NCBI GenBank assembly: GCA_030147945.1
Contig: JASBUL010000066.1
Span: forward strand, 1 to 40,019
Length of the DNA stretch: 40,019 bases
Direction: 5' to 3'
From: Oceanococcus sp.
Lineage (GTDB): Bacteria; Pseudomonadota; Gammaproteobacteria; Nevskiales; Oceanococcaceae
Shown: piece after piece, positions 8,217-15,852 of the stretch
How positions within the stretch are numbered: the first letter of the stretch is position 1
Layout of the letters: the number at the start of each line of letters is the position of its first letter
The notes under the pieces: model-generated
Seen by the model: the letters and a program-made list of their open reading frames with translations, nothing else
What the model was told of the DNA's origin: nothing
The model's database searches: none
Position numbers and translations under genes: made by a program

Positions 8217-9098
8217 ATGTCCGCCGATCTTGCTGCACTCAACAAGCAAGCCATAGTGGCCGCCAAGCAACACATGAATCACATCGCCTGGCCCACGGTG
8301 ACGCTGGTCGCCTTGGTGCTGGCCGGCATGGGCCTGACTCTGGGCCTGTTTGCGGCCGGGCTGATCTCGGCCTGGCTGGCTACGCCGCTGGTCGCGGCAC
8401 TGACCTACATGTCCTACACACCGCTGCATGAGGCCGCCCACGGCAATATCCATGGCGGACGTGATCACCTCAAGTGGCTGAATGACCTGTGTGGTTATCT
8501 GGTCGCACCGTTCATCATGGTGCCGTATGCCTCACACACGGTTGAGCATTTCACCCATCATCGGCACACCAATCAGCCGGACAAGGATCCGGACTATGTG
8601 GTCAGCAGCATGGCCAACGGACCGGTCGCGGCGTTTTTGACCGTGTTCCGCTTTCTGTGGGTGCAGAACAGTTTCTTCGTCCACAACCACTGGGCCAAGG
8701 CGACCCGACGCGAGCGTGCGATCTACCTCGCGGAGGTTACGGTTTCGCTGGGCTGGCGGGTGGCCTTCATCGCCCTGGTGGCGCAGCCGGGCACGGCCGT
8801 GGTGATCGTGCTGGGCTACTTTTTCGGTGGTCTGTTCACGGCCTACTGGTTTGCTTACCGGCCGCACATTCCCTATCAGGACCCGACGCGCTATCGCAAC
8901 ACCAACAGTCTCATCATGCCGCGCTGGATGAAACCCTTTGAGTGGTTCTGGCTGGGCCAGAATCTGCATTCCATCCATCATCTGTTTCCGCGCGTGCCGT
9001 TCTACCGTTACCACGCATTGCACCGCGAAATCGAACCCATCATGCGGGCGCACGGCACGCCCATCGTGGGCATTTTCAGCCGCCGCCCGGTGGACTGA
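8217..9098 (+). CDS. Membrane fatty-acid desaturase family protein
   Basis: Membrane di-iron oxygenase of 293 residues in the fatty-acid desaturase family, which includes acyl-lipid desaturases and carotenoid hydroxylases. The iron-binding histidine boxes are HEAAH (71-75), HTVEHFTHH (107-115) and HSIHH (252-256). Hydrophobic helices lie around residues 25-65, 92-104 and 178-212. A good AGGAG lies 6 nt before the ATG. The gene diverges from an AraC regulator and ends immediately before the stop of a convergent hydrolase. The tail resembles proteins annotated both as desaturases and as beta-carotene hydroxylases, so the substrate is open. Confidence 0.85.
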   Translation: MSADLAALNKQAIVAAKQHMNHIAWPTVTLVALVLAGMGLTLGLFAAGLISAWLATPLVAALTYMSYTPLHEAAHGNIHGGRDHLKWLNDLCGYLVAPFIMVPYASHTVEHFTHHRHTNQPDKDPDYVVSSMANGPVAAFLTVFRFLWVQNSFFVHNHWAKATRRERAIYLAEVTVSLGWRVAFIALVAQPGTAVVIVLGYFFGGLFTAYWFAYRPHIPYQDPTRYRNTNSLIMPRWMKPFEWFWLGQNLHSIHHLFPRVPFYRYHALHREIEPIMRAHGTPIVGIFSRRPVD

Positions 9099-9860
9099 TC
9101 AAGACAGACTGCTGATCCAGTTGTTGAGATCGTCGGCGACCTTTTCCCAGCCGGCATCCAGCATCAGGTTGTGCGCCATGTTCGGGTAGATGGTGGCCTC
9201 GGCGCCGTAAGCGGTGGCCGTGCGACGCACCACATCGGGCGGGAAGATGGTGTCGTGCTCCCCGCCGATCACCCACTTGGGCAGTTTGGGGTCGGCCTTG
9301 GCCGGCTTGGGCAGATCCAGGGCCAGCATGTCGAGAAAAGCCCGAAAGGATTCGTTCTGGGTTTTGGCCCAGTACTGGCGCACTTCGCTCTCGGGCATGC
9401 TGGCACTGTAAAACAGGGCCTGGGCGAAGCGCGGTTCGCGCACCAGGTGATACAGGTTGAAGCCCAGACTGGCCACGCCCAGATCAATCGGCCGTGAGCG
9501 CAGCAGATGCCAGACCACGCTGAACACGCCCCACGGCGGTGCCGCGCCGAACAGGGCGGCACCAGCCAGATTGGGCGGTTGTCGCTCCATCACTTTCTGC
9601 ACCACAAAGCCGCCCATGGAGTGGCCGGCGACAACAACCGGGCTGCTGCTGGCCTGAATTTGTGTCTCGACCGCGTCCGCGTAGTCGCGGACCGAAAACC
9701 ACGGGATGCGGCGTGTATCCTGGCGTCCGTGCCCAGGCAGATCGATGGTTTGCACCTGCAAGCCGTGCTGGCGCAGGTAGGGGGCAAAGCGCTCTTCCCA
9801 GCACCAGGCTCCGTGCCAGGCACCGTGGACGAGCAGCAGTGTGGGGGTGCTCTCGCTCAT
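9099..9860 (-). CDS. Alpha/beta-fold hydrolase
   Basis: Soluble alpha/beta hydrolase of 253 residues, of the methyl-ester-esterase-like type. HGAWHGAWCW near residues 12-21 supplies the oxyanion-hole loop, GHSMGG carries the nucleophile Ser81, GGEHD a probable catalytic Asp, and a late MAHN the His. GGAG lies 7 nt before the ATG. The gene is divergent from the crotonase-like gene with a 119-bp gap, and its stop directly abuts the desaturase stop. The substrate is unknown; this fold also includes lactonases and haloperoxidase-like enzymes. Confidence 0.85.
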   Translation of the reverse strand: MSESTPTLLLVHGAWHGAWCWEERFAPYLRQHGLQVQTIDLPGHGRQDTRRIPWFSVRDYADAVETQIQASSSPVVVAGHSMGGFVVQKVMERQPPNLAGAALFGAAPPWGVFSVVWHLLRSRPIDLGVASLGFNLYHLVREPRFAQALFYSASMPESEVRQYWAKTQNESFRAFLDMLALDLPKPAKADPKLPKWVIGGEHDTIFPPDVVRRTATAYGAEATIYPNMAHNLMLDAGWEKVADDLNNWISSLS

Positions 9861-9979
9861 GCGTTGTCTCCGGGGTTTTCATCCATGCAGGCCGGCTTAA
9901 CACGGCCCGGTATCGCAGAGTAATGTAACCGAACACGCACTCTGTGGTGTTGTCCAGGACACCTTCAAACAGCGACGAA
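9861..9979. other. Divergent intergenic region, no clear elements
   Basis: The 119 bp between the divergent hydrolase and crotonase-like genes must hold both promoters. I do not see convincing consensus elements, operators or a small gene. Confidence 0.4.
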
Positions 9980-10669
9980 ATGAAAGAATTTGTATTGCGC
10001 GGGCGCGGCCCCAACACCATGACCCTGGCTTCGCTGCAGGCGCTACGCGACTGTCTGGCTGAACATCCGGACGAGCCGTTGCTGATCACCGGACATGGCA
10101 CGGCGTTCAGCGCCGGTCTGGATATCGACGCGTTGATTAAGGATGACCCCAAGCGCGTCAGCGATGCGATTGAAGATGTCGCCGCCGCGCTGTTTTTGCA
10201 TCCGGCCCCCACTGTGGCCGCGGTCAACGGCCACGCCATTGCCGGTGGTTGTTTGTTGCTGCAAGCCTGTGATCTGCGTATTGCTCGGGCTGACGCCACG
10301 ATCAAGATCGGTATGCCGGGCGTGGCGCTGGGGATCAACTATCCGCCCAAGCTGATGCGCATTCTGCGTTACCGCATAGCTCCACAGTGCATCGATCGGG
10401 TGCTGCTTGAAGCGGCCAACCATGCACCGCAGCAGGCCCTGGCCCTGGGGCTTGTGGATGAGCTGGCCGATGATGAGCTAGGCCTGGCGCGTGAGCGTCT
10501 GCACAGCCTGGCGGCGCACCCGCGCGAGGCTTACGCCGAGACCAAGCGGGTGCTACGCGAACAGGCTCTGGAGGTTCCGCCGGCGGAGCGTGCGCATTTC
10601 GAGGCGCGCTTCAGCAGCCACTGGAATGGCGCAGGTCTGAGCCGCAACCGTCGCGACAAGGCGGGGTAG
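9980..10669 (+). CDS. Crotonase-fold protein (enoyl-CoA hydratase/isomerase family) lacking both catalytic glutamates
   Basis: Member of the enoyl-CoA hydratase/isomerase superfamily, 229 residues, short for the family (usually 250-270). The CoA/oxyanion features are present: FSAGLDI (43-49) and VNGHAIAGGC (82-91). Aligned by eye to the mitochondrial hydratase, the two catalytic glutamates are replaced by Leu92 (after GGC) and Gly114 (in MPG, where hydratases have PE). It is therefore unlikely to be an ordinary hydratase or Glu-dependent isomerase. The ATG at 9980 fits the family N-terminus; a GTG at 9944 is an alternative and neither has a strong ribosome-binding site. The small protein gene follows after 4 nt. 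Confidence 0.82.
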   Translation: MKEFVLRGRGPNTMTLASLQALRDCLAEHPDEPLLITGHGTAFSAGLDIDALIKDDPKRVSDAIEDVAAALFLHPAPTVAAVNGHAIAGGCLLLQACDLRIARADATIKIGMPGVALGINYPPKLMRILRYRIAPQCIDRVLLEAANHAPQQALALGLVDELADDELGLARERLHSLAAHPREAYAETKRVLREQALEVPPAERAHFEARFSSHWNGAGLSRNRRDKAG

Positions 10670-10673
10670 CGCC

Positions 10674-11162
10674 ATGGCGGACAGCAGTGCAAAGCAATCG
10701 GCGGGTGAGGTGTTGGCGCGCATCGTTGATACGGCGGCGCCGCAGCGTCTGCTCAGCTGCGGGGCCACGGCAAACGAGGTCAGCCGGCGCTGGCTGGCCT
10801 GCAATCCGGCGCTGCAACTTGCACTGTTCGAGCCGCCCCAGGCGCAGGACGCCATTGCGGCGATGGCCGGGGCCGATCTGGCCTTGGTCAGCGGCACCCT
10901 GGATCAGCTTGATCAGTCCGAGGGCAGCCGGCTACTTGGTTTGCTCCGCAACTACGGCACGCAGCGTATCGCCGTGCTGGTGTCGAGCGATGGCCGCTGG
11001 CAGTTGAATGAGTTTGTTGCTCTGGGCTTTCGGCGTCATGTCGAGCTCAGCGATGGCCTGACCCTGTACAGCTACAAGCTCGACAGCTACAACCACAAAC
11101 GCAACTGGAACAATCCACGTAACTGGGCCAACCCCGAAATGTGGGACAAGGCGCGCTGGTGA
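10674..11162 (+). CDS. Small conserved protein, possibly DUF6231-like
   Basis: A 162-residue protein I recognise only tentatively as the DUF6231 type of gammaproteobacterial proteins. Residues ~20-115 alternate hydrophobic strands and helices as in a Rossmann-like or degenerate methyltransferase fold (LLSCGAT near 27; ADLALVSGTLDQL near 67). The last ~25 residues are unusual: rich in Trp, Asn and Arg, with NNPRNWANPEMWDKARW at the very end. No catalytic motif is evident. It is in an operon with the crotonase-like gene (4-nt gap) and its stop abuts the convergent TetR gene. No function is assigned. Confidence 0.75.
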   Translation: MADSSAKQSAGEVLARIVDTAAPQRLLSCGATANEVSRRWLACNPALQLALFEPPQAQDAIAAMAGADLALVSGTLDQLDQSEGSRLLGLLRNYGTQRIAVLVSSDGRWQLNEFVALGFRRHVELSDGLTLYSYKLDSYNHKRNWNNPRNWANPEMWDKARW

Positions 11163-11762
11163 CTACTGCGGCGCGTGGATCAGCCATTGCGCCAGATTGC
11201 TGAACTGATCGATCAGTTGGTCCCGGCTGATGCCGGGCGCGGGCTCGGCGATATAACGGATCAGGGTCAGCATGATGCCGTTGACCAGCACATAGGTGCG
11301 GACCTGGACATCCGCCACAGGCTGGGGCGGCGGATGGCGCAGCAGCACCTGGCTGATGACCATGAGCATCTTGTGCTCCAGAGCGCTGAGATAGCGCCCG
11401 CTGTCCATCTGGTTCCAGTGGCGGGACAGATGCAGGTAACGCGCTTGGTCACGTTCCAGAAAATCCCAGATTGCATTCAGCATTTCACGAACGAATTCCG
11501 ACAGGCGGGCCTGCGGCATGCGCGCGTACTGATCGTCGATCAGGGTCGACATCTCATCGACAAAACGGTTCAGCACCGCGGCGTACAGATCCTCTTTGCG
11601 ATCGAAATACTGGTATAGCGAGCCGACGCTGATACCGGCGTAGCGGGCGATGCGTGCGGTGGTTGCTGCGTTCAGACCTTCGCGTGCGATGCACAGCAAA
11701 GTGGCGTCGAGCAGGCTTTCAACCAGCGCGCGAGAGCGCTGCTGGCGGGGCTGTTTGCGCAT
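11163..11762 (-). CDS. TetR-family transcriptional regulator
   Basis: Predicted repressor of 199 residues. An N-terminal TetR DNA-binding domain is clear, with the helix-turn-helix around residues 27-55 (TTARIARYAGISVGSLYQYF). The C-terminal ligand-binding domain is helical and divergent, as is usual. It is transcribed divergently from the desaturase-rubredoxin operon with 72 bp between starts and most likely represses it, perhaps in response to a fatty acid or acyl-CoA; the ligand is inference. Confidence 0.92.
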   Translation of the reverse strand: MRKQPRQQRSRALVESLLDATLLCIAREGLNAATTARIARYAGISVGSLYQYFDRKEDLYAAVLNRFVDEMSTLIDDQYARMPQARLSEFVREMLNAIWDFLERDQARYLHLSRHWNQMDSGRYLSALEHKMLMVISQVLLRHPPPQPVADVQVRTYVLVNGIMLTLIRYIAEPAPGISRDQLIDQFSNLAQWLIHAPQ

Positions 11763-11769
11763 GGATAAA

Positions 11770-11814
11770 GCGAATTGAATGCGAATAAATCGTCACATTA
11801 GGATGAGATTTCGC
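11770..11814. promoter_or_regulatory. Candidate TetR operator: GCGAAT repeats in the divergent promoter
   Basis: The AT-rich gap between the TetR and desaturase genes contains two direct copies of GCGAAT (11770-11775 and 11781-11786), one helical turn apart, and an inverted relative ATTTCGC at 11808-11814. Placement between divergent starts fits an operator for autoregulation and control of the desaturase. No footprint-like consensus for this regulator is known to me. Confidence 0.35.
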
Positions 11815-11834
11815 TTTTGTCGAGGATCTGCCGC

Positions 11835-12722
11835 ATGCATCACAACGTCGTCGACCTGAACCTGCTTAGCCCTCAGGATCAGGCGCGCTTCAAATCCCTC
11901 ACCGCCACGCCGGGTCTGTCGAGGCCGGTGCTGCTGCTGTGGCTGATGGTGCTGGGTGCGTATGTCATGTCGTGGGTGGGCGGGCTGGCCGGTTGGCTGC
12001 CGCTGTGGGCGGGCATGCTGATCAACAGCGTGGCCGGTTATTACGCCTTCAGCATTGCCCATGACAGCATCCATCGCGCGGTGTCCCGCAACACCCGGCT
12101 CAATGACGCGATCGGTCAAAGCGCGATCATGCTCGGGGCGCCTTACGTCAGCCTGTCGCTGTTTCGCTGGGCTCACATTCTTCATCACCGCTTCGCCAAC
12201 AGTGCGCGCGACCCCGACTGGATCCTGCATGGGCCGGCGTGGTCCTTGCCGTGGCGCTGGATGTTCATCGATGTGCTGTATCTGCGCCACACCCTGAAAA
12301 ACCTCGACCCGGTGTCACGGCGGCATTTGCGCGCCAGCATACGTTGGGCGGTGGGCAGCCTGGTGCTGTTCACGGTTTTGATTGTGTCGGGCTACGGCTG
12401 GCACCTGCTGATGCTGTGGCTGATCCCGTCACGCGTGCTGTTCGTGACCCTGGGCTTTGCGTTTTTCTGGTTGCCACATGTGCCGCATGACACCGCGCAG
12501 GCCGACAATCTGACCCGGGCGACCACCGTACGGCTGGGCCACGAATGGATACTCAGTCCCTTGCTGCAATGCCAGAACTACCATCTGATCCATCATCTGT
12601 GGCCGACCACGCCGTTCTACAACAACCGCAAGGTGTGGCGTCTGGTTGAGGGCCAGCTGCGCCAGCAGGATCTGTCGATACAACATGGCCTGGCCTTGTA
12701 CCCCACGCGACAGGAGGCCTAA
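11835..12722 (+). CDS. Membrane fatty-acid desaturase family protein, coupled to rubredoxin
   Basis: Membrane di-iron oxygenase of 295 residues. Histidine boxes are HDSIH (76-80), HILHH (114-118) and HLIHH (250-254), with hydrophobic segments near residues 33-72, 95-110 and 172-214. The start at 11835 follows a GAGG 9 nt upstream; a TTG at 11817 is less likely. The stop overlaps the rubredoxin start (TAATG), so the two are translationally coupled and rubredoxin is the likely electron donor, as in alkane hydroxylases. Probable reaction: oxygen-dependent desaturation or hydroxylation of an acyl chain. Confidence 0.87.
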   Translation: MHHNVVDLNLLSPQDQARFKSLTATPGLSRPVLLLWLMVLGAYVMSWVGGLAGWLPLWAGMLINSVAGYYAFSIAHDSIHRAVSRNTRLNDAIGQSAIMLGAPYVSLSLFRWAHILHHRFANSARDPDWILHGPAWSLPWRWMFIDVLYLRHTLKNLDPVSRRHLRASIRWAVGSLVLFTVLIVSGYGWHLLMLWLIPSRVLFVTLGFAFFWLPHVPHDTAQADNLTRATTVRLGHEWILSPLLQCQNYHLIHHLWPTTPFYNNRKVWRLVEGQLRQQDLSIQHGLALYPTRQEA

Positions 12723-12889
12723 TGGACTACCGCCGCTACCGCTGCATGTATTGCGCCCATGTGTATGACGAAGCCCACGGTGACCCGGACAGCGGGATTC
12801 CCGCGGGCACCCGGTTTGAGGATATCCCCGATGACTGGATGTGCCCCGAATGCGGGGCCAGCAAGGCCGACTACGAACGAATCGATTAG
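12722..12889 (+). CDS. Rubredoxin
   Basis: One-iron electron carrier of 55 residues. Two metal-binding knuckles are clear: CMYC (Cys8, Cys11) and CPEC (Cys41, Cys44), with the rubredoxin core Tyr, GIPAGT loop and DDWMCPECG around the second pair. AGGAGG just before the ATG gives strong initiation, and the start overlaps the desaturase stop. Its last codon and stop overlap the stop of the convergent thioesterase gene. It probably passes electrons to the upstream desaturase; a rubredoxin reductase is not in the window. Confidence 0.95.
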   Translation: MDYRRYRCMYCAHVYDEAHGDPDSGIPAGTRFEDIPDDWMCPECGASKADYERID

Positions 12890-13314
12890 GTCGCCGGATC
12901 TGAGGCGCTGTCGAGGTCGCTTTCAAGCAGAAAATGGCCGCGCCCGACCGACACCGGTCGCTGCGGGTCGTCCTGCCAGCAACGCACCTGAACCTGCGCC
13001 ACGCGCCGGCCTTTACGCAGCACCTCGCAATGGGCGTGGCTGTCGCGGGCCTGTGCGGAACGCAGGAAATCAAGCGAAAAATCCACCGGCTTGGGCACCC
13101 GCTGCTGGTCTTCGGTGATGCTGAGCCAGATCATCGCGGCATTCTCCAGAAAACCACCGATGGCGCCGCCGTGGACGGCTCGCAGGTGCATGTTGCCGAC
13201 CAGGTCATCACGAAACGGCAGGGTGAAGATGCCGCTGTCGCTGTCCAGGCAGATGCCCAGGTAAGCGGCGTAGGGGATGCGCTGCAGCGCGCTTTGAAAG
13301 CGTTCGTGGGTCAT
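12886..13314 (-). CDS. PaaI-type hotdog-fold thioesterase
   Basis: Predicted acyl-CoA thioesterase of 142 residues, normal for a single hotdog domain. The typical central helix segment [15 protein letters not shown] (about residues 45-59) is present. The start at 13314 was chosen because its ATG overlaps the stop of the preceding gene (ATGA); the open frame extends further upstream only by reading through that gene. It is the last gene of a four-gene operon and overlaps the convergent rubredoxin gene by 4 nt at the stops. Confidence 0.85.
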   Translation of the reverse strand: MTHERFQSALQRIPYAAYLGICLDSDSGIFTLPFRDDLVGNMHLRAVHGGAIGGFLENAAMIWLSITEDQQRVPKPVDFSLDFLRSAQARDSHAHCEVLRKGRRVAQVQVRCWQDDPQRPVSVGRGHFLLESDLDSASDPAT

Positions 13315-13766
13315 GTTGCAGGCTCGAGCACGGACGGGGTCTTGTGCGCTGTGCGCATGAAGGCGGCGCGGGCCAGTGCGGTGGGCTGCTCGGCATCGTT
13401 CTGCCACACACGCCCGCTGACGAACACGATCTGCCGGGCGATGCGGTCAACCTCGGCTTCCAGGATCAGATCCAGTCCGGCTACGGCAGGGCGGTGGTAG
13501 TCCATGCGCAGATCGATCGTGGCAATGGGTTCGGGGGCGTCCAGGGCGCTGAGGATGGCTGCCCCGAAGCCGGAATCGACCAGCGACAGCTGCACCGAGG
13601 TGTGAATCAGTCCGCGTTCGGCATCACCGAGCAGGAAGTCGGCATAGGGCTGACGCACGCGCACGCGGCCGCGCCCGACCTCCTCAATGACCTGGCCCAG
13701 GGCGCCGCAATGCGGCACCGAGGTGGCGTAATAGCGTTGCAGCGGATGCGCTTTGCTGGCGCTCAT
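13311..13766 (-). CDS. PaaI-type hotdog-fold thioesterase
   Basis: Second single-domain hotdog protein of the operon, 151 residues, with LIHTSVQLSLVDSGFGAA (about residues 53-70) matching the active-site helix region of PaaI-like thioesterases. Both ends overlap neighbours in ATGA arrangements. It differs clearly from the following 142-residue protein, so the two may form a heteromer or act on different acyl-CoAs. The substrate is not evident. Confidence 0.85.
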   Translation of the reverse strand: MSASKAHPLQRYYATSVPHCGALGQVIEEVGRGRVRVRQPYADFLLGDAERGLIHTSVQLSLVDSGFGAAILSALDAPEPIATIDLRMDYHRPAVAGLDLILEAEVDRIARQIVFVSGRVWQNDAEQPTALARAAFMRTAHKTPSVLEPAT

Positions 13767-14542
13767 CGCGGCTCCAGCAGCAGGTTCTGCGCCGCATCAG
13801 CGATGACGCCTTGGCTGTCCCACACGCGGGTTTCCGCCAGGCCCAGACCAAAGGACTGAAAATGGCTCATGGCGTCCAGACAGACCCAGTCACCGACCGG
13901 GTAACGGCGAATGTTGACGTTCAGGTCTGGGTTCATGAAGGCGTATTCGCGCGGGTTCACCGCGGCGCTGACACCACTGCCGGAGTCCACCGCCAGCATC
14001 AGGCGCTGCAGCGGGCTGATGGCGCTGTCGTCGATCAGCGGCATGCGCGGGCGCATCCACATGTGCGCATGTCCACAGCCGGGGCCGCCGCTGACCCGGC
14101 AGGATTGCATGGCGGTGTGATAGCCGACCGGGCCGTCGAAAAAATCGAAGGTGAAATCCTCGCCGCTGGCGGGTTCGGGCGGCGCCTTGGGGTCATGCGA
14201 TGGCAGTTCGGGGGTGGCAACATCGCACCGACGCAGGAGCAGGGCCAGCGCCGAAATCACGGTCTGGTCGCTGTCGCGATCGATCAGTCGGGCTTCAATG
14301 ATGCGGCGTCGCTTGCCGCCGGTGCGCTGGGTCAGTTCCACACGCAGGCGGGCGATCGGAATCGGACGCAACAGGTCCAGACTCAGGCGCGCCACATGCA
14401 TGGGGCCGGCTTCGGCCTCCACCGCATGCGCGATCAGGGCCGCCGGTGGGCCGGCATGCTGAAAGCCGCGTGCCCAGGGGCCCTGGGTGTGCTCGGTGGC
14501 GATGAAATCGCCGTTGTCGCTGCGAAAAAAACAGTCGCTCAT
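13763..14542 (-). CDS. Double-hotdog thioesterase-like protein (TesB-like/4HBT_3)
   Basis: A 259-residue protein with two hotdog-like halves, resembling the thioesterase-like superfamily of acyl-CoA thioesterases. The N-terminal half has the GPWARGFQHAGPPAALIAHA segment near residues 21-40, typical of these proteins; the C-terminal half ends with a HFQSFGLGLAETRVWD strand. It lies between the FAD monooxygenase (TGATG overlap at 14542) and a PaaI-like gene (ATGA overlap). Probable role: hydrolysis of a CoA thioester in the same pathway. Confidence 0.8.
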   Translation of the reverse strand: MSDCFFRSDNGDFIATEHTQGPWARGFQHAGPPAALIAHAVEAEAGPMHVARLSLDLLRPIPIARLRVELTQRTGGKRRRIIEARLIDRDSDQTVISALALLLRRCDVATPELPSHDPKAPPEPASGEDFTFDFFDGPVGYHTAMQSCRVSGGPGCGHAHMWMRPRMPLIDDSAISPLQRLMLAVDSGSGVSAAVNPREYAFMNPDLNVNIRRYPVGDWVCLDAMSHFQSFGLGLAETRVWDSQGVIADAAQNLLLEPR

Positions 14543-15753
14543 CAGGTGTTTTCAGAAGTGGGGTCGGTGACATCGTAAGCGTAAAGCCAGTCCTGACGTC
14601 GGTGGAAAAAATCGGGCCACAGGCGGGCCAGCAGCCACAAGGGCCAGTAAGCGGGAGCAGGGCGGTGGAAGATCTTTGCGTTGGCGCGTGAGGCGGCTTG
14701 AACGCGGGAGGTGCGCGGCTTGCGCCAGCTTTCGTAGCGGGCCAGTGCCGGGCTGATCTGTGCGGTCGCGTCGAGGCTGCTGGCCAGTGCCCAGGCATCT
14801 TCGATCGCCATGGCCGCGCCCTGGGCCATGAACGGCAGCATGGGGTGGCAGGCATCGCCGAGCAACACACAATGGCGGTGCTGCCAACTCTTCAACGGCG
14901 GACGATCAAACAGAGCCCAGCGATGATGCACGGCGGCGCTTTCAATCAGTCTGGTGACGATCGGATGCCAGCCGGCGAAATCTGCCAGAACCTGTTCACG
15001 CGGGCCTTGTTCGTGCCACGACTCGCGCTCCCAGTGGGCCTGCTCAACCACACCGACGAAATTGGCCAGGGCACCACCGCGCAGGCGGTAGGTCACGGCA
15101 TGCCGCTGCGGTCCGGTCCACACGCAGGCGCTGGGTGGCGGTCGGTGCTGCCCCAGCGCCTCGATCGGGGCCACCGCGCGCCAGGCCACGTGGCCGGTAA
15201 AGCGCGGGCGGTCCGGGCCGAACAGAATTTCGCGCACCCGTGAATGAATGCCATCGGCGCCGATCAGCAGATCGCCGTGCAGGCGCTGTCCGCAGCTCAG
15301 CTTGACCTCGACGCCGTTCGCGCTGTGCTTCAGCTGCTCCAGGCGTGCATTCAGCCGCAGTGCTCCGGGCGCACGTATCATCAGGCTCTGCGCCAGCACC
15401 TGCAGCAGGTCGGCTCGATGCAGATGCAGATAGGGCGCGTTCCAGCGCGCCGCAGCCGGCGCTTGCAGAGCGATGCGAAAGATCGATCGCCCGCTGCGAC
15501 CCAGGCGCATCTCCAGGGCTTGCGGGGCGAAGCTCAGGGCGTCGAGTTCGGGTAGCACATCCAGGGCCTGCAACACTTTGCAGGCATTGGGACTGAGCTG
15601 CAGGCCAGCCCCGACTTCGCGCAATTCTTCGGCCTGCTCGATGACCTGCACCGACCAGCCGCGAGCGTGCAGGGCCAAGGCCGCACTGAGACCGCCGATA
15701 CCGGCGCCACAGATAATTGCGTGGCCGCTCAAGGCAGAGCCACGTCGGAGCAT
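14542..15753 (-). CDS. FAD-dependent aromatic-ring-type monooxygenase
   Basis: Group A flavoprotein monooxygenase of 403 residues, like salicylate or 3-hydroxybenzoate hydroxylases. Motifs: GAGIGG (16-21) for FAD, the DG motif in IGADGIHSR for FAD and NADPH, and the GD motif GDACHPMLPFMAQGA contacting the flavin. The start at 15753 gives the standard N-terminus; the open frame continues far upstream antisense to the ABC-F gene and is not coding there. It is the first gene of an operon with three thioesterase-like genes and diverges from uup. The substrate may be an aromatic or quinone-like compound; not resolvable here. Confidence 0.88.
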   Translation of the reverse strand: MLRRGSALSGHAIICGAGIGGLSAALALHARGWSVQVIEQAEELREVGAGLQLSPNACKVLQALDVLPELDALSFAPQALEMRLGRSGRSIFRIALQAPAAARWNAPYLHLHRADLLQVLAQSLMIRAPGALRLNARLEQLKHSANGVEVKLSCGQRLHGDLLIGADGIHSRVREILFGPDRPRFTGHVAWRAVAPIEALGQHRPPPSACVWTGPQRHAVTYRLRGGALANFVGVVEQAHWERESWHEQGPREQVLADFAGWHPIVTRLIESAAVHHRWALFDRPPLKSWQHRHCVLLGDACHPMLPFMAQGAAMAIEDAWALASSLDATAQISPALARYESWRKPRTSRVQAASRANAKIFHRPAPAYWPLWLLARLWPDFFHRRQDWLYAYDVTDPTSENT

Positions 15754-15852
15754 GAGGGGATCAACATCAGACCATTCTCGCCCAGCTCTCCACAGCAAAG
15801 AAACCGCCGCGCCTGCGGTACACTCGCGCGCCATCCTTCCATGTGTTTGTGT

